A stretch of DNA of 30,308 nucleotides from JAWOGN01 sp046496815 (GTDB lineage Bacteria; Desulfobacterota; DSM-4660; Desulfatiglandales; Desulfatiglandaceae), in NCBI GenBank assembly GCA_046496815.1, contig JAWOGN010000027.1:1-30308 (forward strand), in the 5' to 3' direction. Both the position numbers and the translations under genes were made by a program. The notes under the pieces were generated by a model, which was not told the DNA's origin, searched no databases, and was given only the letters and a program-made list of their open reading frames with translations. Below are positions 1-7,940 of this stretch, one piece after another (positions within the stretch are counted from its first letter, which is position 1; every line of letters begins with the position of its first letter).

Positions 1-441
1 CTCCATCCGGAAAACAGGAGCAAGTTTAAAGACATTACCGTGGTCTATGGCGCCAGAACTCCGGGCATGCTACTTTACAAGGAAGAGCTTGCCGCCTGGG
101 AAAAACGGGATGATATTCACATGCACATTACCGTGGACGGCACCGATGATCCGGACTGGAAATATAACGTCGGGTTCGTTCCCGCCATCACCGAGCAAAA
201 GATTACCAGCGCCGAGGATGCCATCGCCCTGGTGTGCGGCCCCCCCATCATGATCCGGTTCACCCAGCCGGTGTTGGAGAAGCTGGGCTTTCCTCCTGAA
301 AAAATCATCCTCTCCTTGGAAATGCGCATGAAGTGCGGCATCGGCATCTGCGGCCGCTGCAACATCGGGGATCAATATGTCTGCAAGGACGGCCCCGTCT
401 TCTCCCTGGCGCAACTTAAACAGATGCCCCCTGAGTACTGA
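1..441 (+). CDS. FAD/NAD(P)-binding 2Fe-2S reductase subunit (5'-truncated)
   Basis: The frame is open from base 1 and ends at 441, so only the last 146 residues are present. They contain the end of a ferredoxin-NADP reductase-like nucleotide-binding domain (VVYGARTPGMLLY near the start, then ALVCGPPIMIRF) followed by a C-terminal C-x4-C-x2-C-x7-C motif (KCGIGICGRCNIGDQYVC), the 2Fe-2S ligand pattern of the PyrK / hydrogenase gamma / anaerobic sulfite reductase B family. Such proteins pass electrons between NAD(P)H and iron-sulfur or hydrogenase/heterodisulfide reductase partners in the cytoplasm. In sulfate reducers this type sits in Hdr-Flox or Ni-Fe hydrogenase operons, whose other genes would lie left of the window; this is inference. 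The exact complex cannot be told from this fragment. Confidence 0.8.
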   Translation, partial: LHPENRSKFKDITVVYGARTPGMLLYKEELAAWEKRDDIHMHITVDGTDDPDWKYNVGFVPAITEQKITSAEDAIALVCGPPIMIRFTQPVLEKLGFPPEKIILSLEMRMKCGIGICGRCNIGDQYVCKDGPVFSLAQLKQMPPEY

Positions 442-504
442 TCCACTTTGCTCGGAGCTTGCATTGCCTGAAAACCATCAAAATGAGCACGCGGTTCTTG
501 CAGG

Positions 505-518
505 ATTGATGGATCAAT
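505..518. repeat. Short perfect inverted repeat
   Basis: ATTGAT and ATCAAT flank a 2-base centre in the 235 bp between the flavoprotein gene and the cytochrome c3 gene, about 40 bases upstream of the putative -35 box. It could be an operator or chance. I see no terminator for the flavoprotein gene in this interval. Confidence 0.3.
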
Positions 519-558
519 GAATACAAAAGGTTAGAGAAAGATAGAGTCATGAATTTTC

Positions 559-587
559 TTGACATCAATTTTGCCTACATGTACGAA
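559..587 (+). promoter_or_regulatory. Candidate sigma-70 promoter for cytochrome c3
   Basis: A perfect -35 box TTGACA (559-564) is followed after 17 bases by TACGAA (582-587), a weak -10 match. It lies about 90 bases upstream of the cytochrome c3 start codon, which suggests independent transcription of that gene. Confidence 0.4.
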
Positions 588-676
588 TGTGTTTTATGCA
601 ATTAAGATGGGCCGTGTGAGTCTGTGACTTTATAAGAAATGGTTGGTTTTTTTAAAGAAAGGAGGATAAAAAAGAA

Positions 677-1099
677 ATGAAGAAAAGACCTTTACCCCTT
701 GTCGTGGCCGTTCTTTTCGGTGGGATGTTTCTCACAGTCGGTCTCCTGACCGCCGCTGATGTGCCGGATGAGGTAATGATTGAAAACCAGGGCTACGCCA
801 AAGACATAAAGGGCCCCGTTAAGTTAACCCATAAGAAACATGTTGAAGATTACAAGGCCGTTTGCACCGAATGCCACCATGACTACAATGATAAAGGGGA
901 AAATATGTGGAAAGAGGGTGCCCCGGTAAAGAAATGCATTGCATGTCACGATCCCAAGGAGAAAAAAGGCAAGGTGATGAAGCTTAATAATGCCTACCAT
1001 AGAAACTGCAAGAACTGCCATAAGGCCTATGTAAAGGACCATGGTGAATCGAAGGCCCCTTACAGGAAATGTAATGATTGCCACGGGAAAAAATCTTAA
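677..1099 (+). CDS. Periplasmic tetraheme cytochrome c3 (class III)
   Basis: This 140-residue protein has a lysine/arginine-rich N terminus, a hydrophobic core and an Ala-rich cleavage region near residue 27, i.e. a Sec signal peptide. The mature part has four heme c attachment motifs (CTECH, CIACH, CKNCH, CNDCH) and extra histidines (LTHKKH, NAYH) suited to bis-His ligation. Many type I cytochromes c3 mix CX2CH and CX4CH motifs; here all four are CX2CH. The family shuttles electrons between periplasmic hydrogenases or formate dehydrogenases and membrane complexes. The start is supported by GGAGG at 661-665, 11 bases before the ATG, and a terminator follows, so it looks monocistronic. Which partner it serves here is not shown by the sequence. 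Confidence 0.9.
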   Translation: MKKRPLPLVVAVLFGGMFLTVGLLTAADVPDEVMIENQGYAKDIKGPVKLTHKKHVEDYKAVCTECHHDYNDKGENMWKEGAPVKKCIACHDPKEKKGKVMKLNNAYHRNCKNCHKAYVKDHGESKAPYRKCNDCHGKKS

Positions 1100-1134
1100 A
1101 AATGTATATCGATGAAGAAAGCCCTTGCGCCGAA

Positions 1135-1166
1135 AAGCCACGCTTACAGAGGCGTGGCTTTTTTTT
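1135..1166 (+). terminator. Intrinsic terminator of cytochrome c3
   Basis: AAGCCACGC (1135-1143) pairs perfectly with GCGTGGCTT (1152-1160) across an 8-base loop, followed at once by a run of T. It begins 36 bases after the cytochrome c3 stop codon. Confidence 0.85.
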
Positions 1167-1245
1167 ACGCCTTCTCCGGGTCACAGACAACGCACGCGAA
1201 TCTCATGCCGTAGCAACCGAGTCACGCTCCCGCCATCCGATTCTC

Positions 1246-1289
1246 CAAAAGAAAACGCCGCCCCATCATACAAAGACGGCGCGGCGTTT
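1246..1289 (-). terminator. Intrinsic terminator of the ferredoxin gene
   Basis: On the minus strand AAACGCCGC (1289-1281) pairs with GCGGCGTTT (1261-1253) over a 19-base loop, followed by a broken U tract (TCTTTT). It lies 26 bases past the ferredoxin stop codon. Confidence 0.65.
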
Positions 1290-1315
1290 GGTTTGGGTTG
1301 GAATACAAACGGTAA

Positions 1316-1504
1316 TCAGACTTCGGTGACCGTAATTGCCTCCGCATCACATACTTCGACGCAGCTTTCGCAACCGAGACATTCTTCGGCATTCACCGGC
1401 ACCGATTTTTCATCCTGCATCTCATACACATCCACAGGACAAACTTCCACACATTCTTCGCATCCCACGCACTTTTCGTGATCAACCTCTACATCGTAAC
1501 CCAT
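1316..1504 (-). CDS. Small 2[4Fe-4S] ferredoxin
   Basis: The 62-residue acidic protein has two complete C-x2-C-x2-C-x3-C motifs (CVGCEECVEVC and CLGCESCVEVC), each expected to hold a [4Fe-4S] cluster. Bacterial-type ferredoxins of this size carry low-potential electrons in the cytoplasm between oxidoreductases and, in sulfate reducers, flavin-based bifurcating complexes. The start chosen is the ATG at 1504, beginning MGYDVEVDHEKC, because a perfect AGGAGG lies 8 bases upstream; an upstream in-frame start would add 10 residues not typical of the family. It has its own promoter and terminator and is separate from the dsr operon upstream of it on the same strand. The only odd feature is Asp in place of the usual Pro after the second cluster motif. 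Confidence 0.93.
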   Translation of the reverse strand: MGYDVEVDHEKCVGCEECVEVCPVDVYEMQDEKSVPVNAEECLGCESCVEVCDAEAITVTEV

Positions 1505-1603
1505 ATGTCTATCCTCCTGATTTATGAATATCAAAGCGTCTCATCAAATGCGATTTCCGTCCATCCGGCTCGGTATTCCACATGCTTTGAAAGTGACAGC
1601 GCG

Positions 1604-1632
1604 TATGTAACAGAGTAAATTCAGGCTGTCAA
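1604..1632 (-). promoter_or_regulatory. Candidate sigma-70 promoter of the ferredoxin gene
   Basis: On the minus strand TTGACA (1632-1627) is followed after 17 bases by TACATA (1609-1604). It lies 100 bases upstream of the ferredoxin ATG and just beyond the 3' end of dsrP. Confidence 0.5.
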
Positions 1633-1741
1633 GCGTTTTTCCGGTTTCCTGATTCTCCTCGATATAAAAATGAAAAGGTTCGTCCCCAGAGCGAAATAAG
1701 CCCCGCTTCCCCGGCCTCATCAGAACTCTCCCAACGCTGAT

Positions 1742-2902
1742 TTATCCGGCGACTTCTTCTTTTACTGAAACCACGATCTTATACAACACGGTTAAAATAA
1801 AAAACCCGGTTGCCCATACGCCGACACTGATCATGATTTCAGGGGTCGTCGGCCAGTATTCAAAAACCCTTTCAAAGGGATTGGGAATAAAGCCGCCGAT
1901 AACCAGACCAAAACCTTTGTCGATCCAAGTGGAAGCGATAACGGCCCCGCATCCTGCAGCGAGAATGGGTTCCCGCCTTCGTGTAGCCGGGACAAGGAGA
2001 AGAAAAAGCGCGATAATCGCAAACACCACGGATGCCCACATCCACGGAGCCAGTTTGCTCGCCTGTCCTTCAAATCCTGAAAACAAATATTCGAAAGAAT
2101 GCATATGCCCGGGTATCTGACTGTAGAAGGCGGTAAAAACCTCAAGGAGCAAGAAAAATATGTTGAGGACAAACGCATAGGTCACGATCCCACCGAGCGT
2201 CCTGATTTGCTCTTTACCGGGATCGAAGGTGCTGACTTTCCGGATTATCAGACACAAGAGAATCAGTAAGGCAGGGCCTGAGGCGAAAGCGGATGAAAGA
2301 AACCGGGCCGCCATAATGGCGGTCAACCAATAGTGCCTGCCGGGGATTCCCGCATAAAGAAACGCCGTCACCGTGTGGATACTGAAGGCCCATGGGATTG
2401 AAATATAGATGAGAACCTTCACCCATTTCTGGTATTGAATGCCTTTTCTTTCAGCGCTCAACACATTCCAGCCGATGACTAAATTTAGAAGCATATAGAC
2501 GTTGAGAACGATCATATCCCAAAACAGAATCGATGTCGGATTGGGATAGATCATGATATTCAGCATCCTGGGCAGGTTACCCAGGTCCACCATCACAAAC
2601 AGCCCGCACATAACGATGGAGGCGATCGCCAGGAATTCCCCCAGAATGGTAATCCGGCCGAACGCCTTGTAATCATGAAGATAATAAGGCAGCACCACCA
2701 TGACCCCTCCCGCTGCCACGCCGACGAAGTAGGTCAGCTGACCGATATAAAACCCCCAGGAGACATCTCTGCTCATTCCCGTGACTTTCAGGCCCACCTT
2801 AAACTGATACAAATAGAAGGCAAAGCCCATGCCGATGAGAAGAAGCAAAAAAACGATCCATCCCCAGTACTTTTGATCTCCCTTAATCGCCTTTTCAAGC
2901 AT
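1742..2902 (-). CDS. dsrP: DsrP, NrfD-like membrane subunit of DsrMKJOP
   Basis: This 386-residue protein is almost entirely hydrophobic, with about ten membrane segments, and has the look of the NrfD/PsrC family (for example WGFYIGQLTYFVGVAAGG near the N terminus and IPWAFSIHTVTAFLY in the middle). In the DsrMKJOP complex DsrP is the second quinone-interacting membrane subunit, working with the ferredoxin-like DsrO and cytochrome DsrJ. It is the last gene of the operon, 7 bases after dsrO. I chose the ATG at 2902 (MLEKAIKG), preceded by GAGGTGG; an in-frame GTG two codons upstream is possible. No convincing terminator is visible between its stop and the ferredoxin promoter. Confidence 0.92.
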   Translation of the reverse strand: MLEKAIKGDQKYWGWIVFLLLLIGMGFAFYLYQFKVGLKVTGMSRDVSWGFYIGQLTYFVGVAAGGVMVVLPYYLHDYKAFGRITILGEFLAIASIVMCGLFVMVDLGNLPRMLNIMIYPNPTSILFWDMIVLNVYMLLNLVIGWNVLSAERKGIQYQKWVKVLIYISIPWAFSIHTVTAFLYAGIPGRHYWLTAIMAARFLSSAFASGPALLILLCLIIRKVSTFDPGKEQIRTLGGIVTYAFVLNIFFLLLEVFTAFYSQIPGHMHSFEYLFSGFEGQASKLAPWMWASVVFAIIALFLLLVPATRRREPILAAGCGAVIASTWIDKGFGLVIGGFIPNPFERVFEYWPTTPEIMISVGVWATGFFILTVLYKIVVSVKEEVAG

Positions 2903-2909
2903 AACCACC

Positions 2910-3713
2910 TCACACGATATAAAAAACGTTCGGTTCTGTGCCGAGCTCCGGCTTACGTCGAATCGTATAATGCTTACGGAGCAATTCTCTCACGATCGAA
3001 GCGGAATCATCCAGATCACCAAAGGTCAGGGCATTTTCCTTTATCTGATTGGCCGCCTCGACACACGCGGGTAACTGTCCCTTGGCCAGTCGTTCCGCAC
3101 AGAATGTACACTTTTCCACCACCCCCTTTGAGCGGGTCGGGTATTTCACATTGGTTGGAAAATCCGGATTTTTCTCTTCAGGCGCTTTTCTTGGGTCTCC
3201 CCAGTTGAAACTTCTGACTCCGAAAGGGCATGCGGCCATACAGAACCGGCACCCGATGCAGCGGTGCTGATCCATCATCACGATCCCGTCTTCTCTTTGC
3301 CAGGTGGCTTTCGTGGGACACACCCTGCAGCAGGGCGGATTGGTGCAGTGATTGCACAGGAGGAGAAACTCACTGTGCTTGATATCATCACCGATATACT
3401 CATGTTTCTGGCCGGGAAAGGCGTGCGGGTATTCTTCTTTCCACAACCACTTGATTTCAACTTTGGGATCGTCAAGATCGGGCACATTGTGTTCACGATG
3501 GCACGCGCGGATGCAGACGTCCATGAGCTCATCGTCCAGTGCATGCGCATCGATGACCATGGCCCATCGCTTCCCCTTCATCACGGGCGCCGAACTCAGC
3601 TGCGCTTCAACCTCTCCGGGAGCAAGCAACTCAATCGCTGCTTTTCCACCCAAACCAAAGAGCCCCGAAAGCCCCGCTATTTTCAAGAACTCCCTTCTAT
3701 CCACACCCATCAT
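2910..3713 (-). CDS. dsrO: DsrO, periplasmic ferredoxin-like subunit
   Basis: The 267-residue protein begins with a Tat signal (RREFLKIAG near residues 6-14, then a Gly/Ala/Leu-rich stretch), so it should be exported folded. Four cysteine groups follow, including CNHCTNPPCCRVCP, CIGCRFCMAACP and CTFCAERLAKGQLPACVEA, typical of the DsrO/HmcB/NrfC family. In DsrMKJOP it links the heme protein DsrJ with the quinone-reactive DsrP on the periplasmic side. Its ATG overlaps the dsrJ stop codon (ATGA), showing translational coupling, and AAGGAG lies 5 bases upstream; a second ATG follows directly and could be used instead. Length is normal for the family. Confidence 0.93.
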   Translation of the reverse strand: MMGVDRREFLKIAGLSGLFGLGGKAAIELLAPGEVEAQLSSAPVMKGKRWAMVIDAHALDDELMDVCIRACHREHNVPDLDDPKVEIKWLWKEEYPHAFPGQKHEYIGDDIKHSEFLLLCNHCTNPPCCRVCPTKATWQREDGIVMMDQHRCIGCRFCMAACPFGVRSFNWGDPRKAPEEKNPDFPTNVKYPTRSKGVVEKCTFCAERLAKGQLPACVEAANQIKENALTFGDLDDSASIVRELLRKHYTIRRKPELGTEPNVFYIV

Positions 3714-4183
3714 TTGTTCTCCTTCGGTTCAATGTGACAGTCCCAACAATAGGGGTCCACACCCATGTAATCGTGGCATTCATCGCAAAACTTGGATTTG
3801 TTGGAATGGCAGTCCATGCATGTTACCTGAAGGCTCTTGTAGTATATCTTCCTGTCTGTTTCCTTGTAATGCCTTTCTCCGGCGCCGGCAGTCGCATCAT
3901 TGATGTCACCTAACACGCGCAAATGCCAGGTCCCTTCGCTGGTGTCGTAGTACCTTTCGCCGTCCCTGACGACGGTGTGTCGCCAATCGTCCAGCAATTG
4001 CATATGATATTCCCGCATGTACGGCGTTGGTGCCACACACTGTCCAGCCTCCTTGGCCTTTGCCGTGAGTTCCGGCTTCGGAGAAACACCGGCCTGCCCA
4101 TTCCTGTCATAAAAAAAAGGCCACAGGAATAGAGCCAAAAGGCCGATGATCAGCCCTGTGATGATTTTACCTCCGTCATACAT
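3710..4183 (-). CDS. dsrJ: DsrJ, triheme cytochrome c subunit
   Basis: The 157-residue protein has an N-terminal membrane anchor or uncleaved signal (GGKIITGLIIGLLALFLWPF) and three heme c motifs near the C terminus (CMDCH, CDECH, CWDCH). A single cysteine in GQCVAPTPYMREYH matches the position of the conserved cysteine reported as an unusual axial heme ligand in DsrJ proteins. DsrJ is the periplasmic cytochrome of the complex. The chosen ATG at 4183 (MYDGGK) overlaps the end of dsrK by 8 bases and gives the expected short N terminus; a longer frame exists but begins inside dsrK with no signal-like sequence. Confidence 0.93.
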   Translation of the reverse strand: MYDGGKIITGLIIGLLALFLWPFFYDRNGQAGVSPKPELTAKAKEAGQCVAPTPYMREYHMQLLDDWRHTVVRDGERYYDTSEGTWHLRVLGDINDATAGAGERHYKETDRKIYYKSLQVTCMDCHSNKSKFCDECHDYMGVDPYCWDCHIEPKENK

Positions 4184-5804
4184 CCTCTTTATCCTCCATT
4201 CCGGGGAGAGGTTCCCCACGCAGATTCGTGGTTCGCTCCTTTTCCCCCTCGAAAACAAGCGCGTTGCCCACCATCTCGTGGATCCCGGTCACCTCCACTT
4301 CCGGCACCCAGTATTCCATCAGATTCGGCAATACGGCCCTGTCAATGGCACAGATACAGGCAAGCATATTGACATCATGTTTCTCGTGTACATGCTTTAC
4401 CGCATTTGCACGGGGGAGTCCCCCCTGCATTCTCAATTCCATATTTTCTCCGGCGTTCAGTCCGGCCCCACTCCCGCAGCAGAAAGTTTGCTCACGAATC
4501 GTGTTGGGCGGCATCTCGTAAAAATTATTGCAGACATTCCGGATCACATATCGAGGTTCATCCAGAAGCCCCATGCCGCGCGCCGGGTTACAAGAATCAT
4601 GGAATGTGACCTTCAAAGGATCATTCCGGCTCGGATCCAGTTTCAGTTTATTGTGCTGAATCAGATCTGCGGTAAATTCGATGATATGGGTCATTTTTGT
4701 CGTCTTTGCATTCTCGAATTTCGTCCCCGTGATTGGAGATACCGGTTGTTCGAGAGTATCCGGAGGGCCATTGAAGGTGTCCATATACTGGTTGATGACC
4801 CGCCACATGTGCCCGCACTCACCGCCCAGGATCCACTTCACACCCAATCTCTCGGCCTCAGCATACATTTTGGCGTTCAACCGTTTCGCCATCTCGTGGG
4901 ATGTGAAATAGCCAAAGTTTCCGCCCTCTGACGCATAGGTACTCCAGGTAATATCAAGCCCCAGATCCTTCAAGTAGTGAAAAAGCATCATATAGCCCAT
5001 GCAGGTAAAGGTACCCGGATCGGCGAAGACATCACCGGAAGGCGTGATAAAGAGGATTTCCGCTCCCTTCCTGTTCAAGTCCGGCTCCATTCGGATTCCT
5101 GTGATGTCTTCAATTTCATCGCTGAAAAAGTCGAGCATATCTTTATAGGCATGGGGCTGGATGCCGAGATGATTCCCCGTGCGGTAGCAGTTGGCCACGG
5201 GTGCGGCGATCCAGTCGATATTGAGGCCCAACAGATTGAGAAGCTCCCGCCCGAAAATGGTGATCTCAGCCATATCGATCCCATACGGGCAAAAGAGCGA
5301 ACAGCGACGGCATTCGGTGCACTGGTAGCTGTAATACCACAAGTCTCTCAGCGCATCTTCGTTCAGTTCCCGGGCCCCTGCCAGTTTTCCGAGTAATTTT
5401 CCCCCGACTGTAAAGTTCTTTCTGTAGAGCGACCTCAACAGTTCCGCCCGCATTACGGGCATATTCTTGGGGTCCCCGGAACCGATAAAAAAATGGCATT
5501 TATCGGCACAGGCCCCGCACCGCACGCAGATATCCATGAAAAGCTTGAACGATCGAAACCTGTCCAGCCGATCCTTGAAGCCTTCGTAGACGATTTCCTC
5601 CCAGTTTTCCGGCAGTTTCCAGTCATCGTCGAAAGGGCTCCAATCTCTCGGGTTTGGAAGGCCGACATATTCGAGATCTTTCGGTTTTGAGCCGTAGCAG
5701 GCGATGCCCCGTTTGATCTCGGGGCGCGTGTCGATCCACCCTTTGAAAAACGGTGGCGTATGATCGATTTTCGCTAATTCCTCCGGCTTGGGTGTATCCG
5801 CCAT
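4176..5804 (-). CDS. dsrK: DsrK, HdrD-like catalytic iron-sulfur subunit
   Basis: The 542-residue cytoplasmic protein carries two [4Fe-4S] motifs, CVRCGACADKC (Cys 93, 96, 99, 103) and CTECRRCSLFC (Cys 162, 165, 168, 172). CCG-domain elements follow: GGECGH, CNPARG and FCCGSGAG. This is the HdrD/DsrK layout, in which the CCG domain holds a special cluster that acts on disulfides. In sulfate reducers DsrK is thought to reduce the DsrC trisulfide formed during sulfite reduction, using menaquinol or periplasmic electrons via DsrM. AAGGAG stands 5 bases before the ATG at 5804, and dsrM ends just upstream. All expected cysteines are present, so it appears functional. Confidence 0.95.
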   Translation of the reverse strand: MADTPKPEELAKIDHTPPFFKGWIDTRPEIKRGIACYGSKPKDLEYVGLPNPRDWSPFDDDWKLPENWEEIVYEGFKDRLDRFRSFKLFMDICVRCGACADKCHFFIGSGDPKNMPVMRAELLRSLYRKNFTVGGKLLGKLAGARELNEDALRDLWYYSYQCTECRRCSLFCPYGIDMAEITIFGRELLNLLGLNIDWIAAPVANCYRTGNHLGIQPHAYKDMLDFFSDEIEDITGIRMEPDLNRKGAEILFITPSGDVFADPGTFTCMGYMMLFHYLKDLGLDITWSTYASEGGNFGYFTSHEMAKRLNAKMYAEAERLGVKWILGGECGHMWRVINQYMDTFNGPPDTLEQPVSPITGTKFENAKTTKMTHIIEFTADLIQHNKLKLDPSRNDPLKVTFHDSCNPARGMGLLDEPRYVIRNVCNNFYEMPPNTIREQTFCCGSGAGLNAGENMELRMQGGLPRANAVKHVHEKHDVNMLACICAIDRAVLPNLMEYWVPEVEVTGIHEMVGNALVFEGEKERTTNLRGEPLPGMEDKEDV

Positions 5805-5806
5805 GT

Positions 5807-6883
5807 CTACTCCTTCTCCGCTTGTTTTTCTTCTGCTTTTCCTTCCGTCTCTTTTTCAACCGGGATACCGGCCTCGACCATATGATCCCTGAATTCATCC
5901 TCATATTCCTCATACGTATGGGTTGCAACAGGATAATTCCACGGATTCACATGCCTGACGAAACGGTTGTTATTGGATAGGTTTCGGGTGGGGCTTAAGA
6001 ATATGCCGGCAAAATGCATCAATTTGCTGAATGGAAAATAGGCGATCAGCACACTCAGGATGAAAAAATGGATGAAAAATATCGTTCCAATTCCGTCCGG
6101 AACATGAGGACTGAATCGAAACAGCCCGATCGCCAATTCCTTGACTGCTTTGATATCGACCCGGATAAAATATCGCATCAAAACGCCTGTTAATCCCAAA
6201 GCGAGGATAAGAAACAGGGGAAAATAATCCGCAGGAAGCGATATATAGCGGATCTGTGAGATGTAAAGTCTTCTTAAGAACAGATAGGTCACGCCGGCGA
6301 GGAGTAACAGGTCCGAAATATAGACGCTGGGGGTCCCCAGCCCGGTTATGGGCAACACGCCCATCTCCAAAAACCCGTCGAGGCTTTCCAGCAGGTGCAC
6401 AAACCCGGGGACAGGCTCGGCAAAGAATCTGAAGTGTCGCAAAAAAATGACAAGAAACGAATAGTGAAACACCAAAGCCGCCAACCAGAGCCATTTCTCA
6501 AATTCATAATCAATCTTCGGCCCCCCTTCGGTGTTTCGATATTCAAGCCGGGTGTTCCGAAAAAGTGAGCGAAATGTCAGCACTTCAAAAACCATCCGAA
6601 TGACCACACCGGCATTATTCTTCGGATTGTCGATGGCACTGTGTTTGATCCATGGAAGGGACCATTGCTGACCGGCGGTGGTCGGGATACGAAAGGGAAC
6701 GGGCGAGCGTGCCCAATCGACCACCCGTATAACAATCCCGATGATGAACGTGGCAATGGCCGCGTAGGGAATGATGATCCCGAACAGTGTGCGAAGATCA
6801 AAGGCCCAGACCCCCACCCAAGGAATCAACACCAAAATGCCGACCAGGATGCCGGAAAAAAGGATACTGATAATGAAATTCAT
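5807..6883 (-). CDS. dsrM: DsrM, NarI-like cytochrome b subunit
   Basis: This 358-residue membrane protein has an N-terminal pair of hydrophobic segments and a NarI-like core with histidines placed in helices (FHYSFLVIFLRHFRFF and IHFFILSVLIAYFPFSKLMHF), suited to bind b hemes. The charged C-terminal tail (Lys/Glu-rich) is cytoplasmic. DsrM oxidises or reduces menaquinone and pairs with DsrK. The ATG at 6883 is preceded by GAGGTAGGGG. It is the first dsr structural gene and lies 20 bases after the RsbRD-like gene, with no promoter between them, so the two are probably co-transcribed. Confidence 0.94.
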   Translation of the reverse strand: MNFIISILFSGILVGILVLIPWVGVWAFDLRTLFGIIIPYAAIATFIIGIVIRVVDWARSPVPFRIPTTAGQQWSLPWIKHSAIDNPKNNAGVVIRMVFEVLTFRSLFRNTRLEYRNTEGGPKIDYEFEKWLWLAALVFHYSFLVIFLRHFRFFAEPVPGFVHLLESLDGFLEMGVLPITGLGTPSVYISDLLLLAGVTYLFLRRLYISQIRYISLPADYFPLFLILALGLTGVLMRYFIRVDIKAVKELAIGLFRFSPHVPDGIGTIFFIHFFILSVLIAYFPFSKLMHFAGIFLSPTRNLSNNNRFVRHVNPWNYPVATHTYEEYEDEFRDHMVEAGIPVEKETEGKAEEKQAEKE

Positions 6884-6903
6884 AAACCCCTACCTCGTTT
6901 CAG

Positions 6904-7452
6904 TTATCGCTCTCCATCATTTTTTTCGAAATCCGCTGCTTTTTCAGCGTTCTTACTTCTGGCGTTCGCACGCCTGAGCAAGCCCGATACCTGACCCTGG
7001 ACCTCGCTTACCCGAATTTCATAGATTTTCTGCCGGCACTGCGTATAGATATCAAAGCCCATGAGAGCCATGTTATCGATCGCGATTTCAATTTCCTGAA
7101 TTTCTTCGGAAAAATCGCTTTCCTGAGCTGCCGTGGCTAGTTCTTCTCCGATGATTGCTTTTAGCTGGAAAATAAAACCAATTGCCTGCGAAGGCTTGAG
7201 GTCCTGAACCGCCCGGATTCGAATGATTCTATCGAGCGCGGAAGATACGCTTTCCGAACCCTCCCCCTTGAGCAATTCATCATAAAGAACCGCGATCGCT
7301 TCACTGATCGTTCTCCCAACCGGGTTTGCGAATCGGTTCTTTTCGTTCTTGAGGAACCTTTGAGCGTCATCGGGGTAAGCGGCAAGGGTCAGCTCTCGCC
7401 ACCGCTTTATGATGCGGGTCCTTTTAGCCGCTAGCAGGTTTTTCAGATTCAT
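6904..7452 (-). CDS. RsbRD N-terminal-domain protein leading the dsrMKJOP operon
   Basis: The 182-residue helical protein matches the pattern of the RsbRD N-terminal domain: an early RIIKRWRELTLAAYP, then FANPVG, then RIIRIRAVQDLKPSQAIGFIFQLK. RsbR-type proteins normally join this sensory globin-like helical domain to a STAS domain in stressosomes; here no STAS domain follows, only a charged helical tail (about residues 130-182). It sits first in the operon behind a strong promoter and directly before dsrM, which suggests a role with the complex: sensing, assembly or regulation. That role is inference. The start chosen is the ATG at 7452 (MNLKNLLAAKR); the longer frame reaches further upstream without a better ribosome site. 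The ribosome site itself is weak (GGAAAG, about 11 bases upstream). Confidence 0.75.
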   Translation of the reverse strand: MNLKNLLAAKRTRIIKRWRELTLAAYPDDAQRFLKNEKNRFANPVGRTISEAIAVLYDELLKGEGSESVSSALDRIIRIRAVQDLKPSQAIGFIFQLKAIIGEELATAAQESDFSEEIQEIEIAIDNMALMGFDIYTQCRQKIYEIRVSEVQGQVSGLLRRANARSKNAEKAADFEKNDGER

Positions 7453-7551
7453 GGATGTGCGCTTTCCGCTTCCAAATGGTCGAGAACAAACCCGCTTAAT
7501 ACTCAAAAACCCTATTTTCTTAAGCAGTTAGGGACTGACCATTGAGAAAAC

Positions 7552-7580
7552 TCTATAGACAAAATGAAATTCCCTGTCAA
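7552..7580 (-). promoter_or_regulatory. Strong sigma-70 promoter of the rsbRD-dsrMKJOP operon
   Basis: On the minus strand a perfect -35 TTGACA (7580-7575) and -10 TATAGA (7557-7552) are separated by exactly 17 bases. The predicted start near 7545 gives a leader of about 90 bases before the RsbRD-like ATG. No other promoter of this quality is seen before dsrM. Confidence 0.75.
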
Positions 7581-7745
7581 GGAAAATTGTATCACAAAGA
7601 CCGTTCAACACGGGTATCCGGATGGGCTTGACTTTTATAACCTTCTGATAATTCTACCTTTTGCCGAACATACTTTGTTACAAATTTCACATGAACCAAT
7701 ATAAGCCTCTTTTTTAGTTTATCAAACCTATTCCATGACACACAC

Positions 7746-7821
7746 AAAAAAACCTGGAGCAGAGCACGCCTTCCCGATAGTGATATCTGCGTCATCAACC
7801 ACCCAGACTTTCGCACCAGGT
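7746..7821 (-). terminator. Possible structured terminator downstream of sdhCAB
   Basis: On the minus strand ACCTGG (7821-7816) can pair with CCAGGT (7757-7752), closing a roughly 70-nt region with smaller internal stems (GCAGA with TCTGC), and seven T follow at once. It lies about 120 bases past the sdhB stop codon. The closing stem is short and the loop long, so it may be a terminator or a small structured RNA element. Confidence 0.35.
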
Positions 7822-7940
7822 CGAACTGGAATACCGCCCAAAATGACAACAGGTAAAGACCTATCCCGCAAAGGGCAAGGCTCTATTTATCTGCACACTC
7901 AGCAACTTGCGTTGGGGAAGAACGTCAGACTGATCGCGTA

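Larger units (their letters stand above)
7453..7940. other. 488-bp intergenic region between rsbRD-dsr and sdhB
   Basis: No credible gene is seen on either strand. It holds the dsr-operon promoter (7552-7580) and, on the minus strand, a possible terminator region for sdhCAB with a poly-U run (7746-7821). The rest (about 7600-7740) is AT-rich with no recognised element. Confidence 0.6.

Noticed and set aside
4146..4931. A long plus-strand open frame opposite dsrK.
   Set aside because: It is antisense to a clearly conserved gene, has no family resemblance and no ribosome site.
7592..7849. Minus-strand frames in the sdhB-rsbRD gap, one reading protein-like near 7760-7850.
   Set aside because: No start codon with a ribosome site, short length and stops nearby; the region is better explained as structured non-coding sequence.
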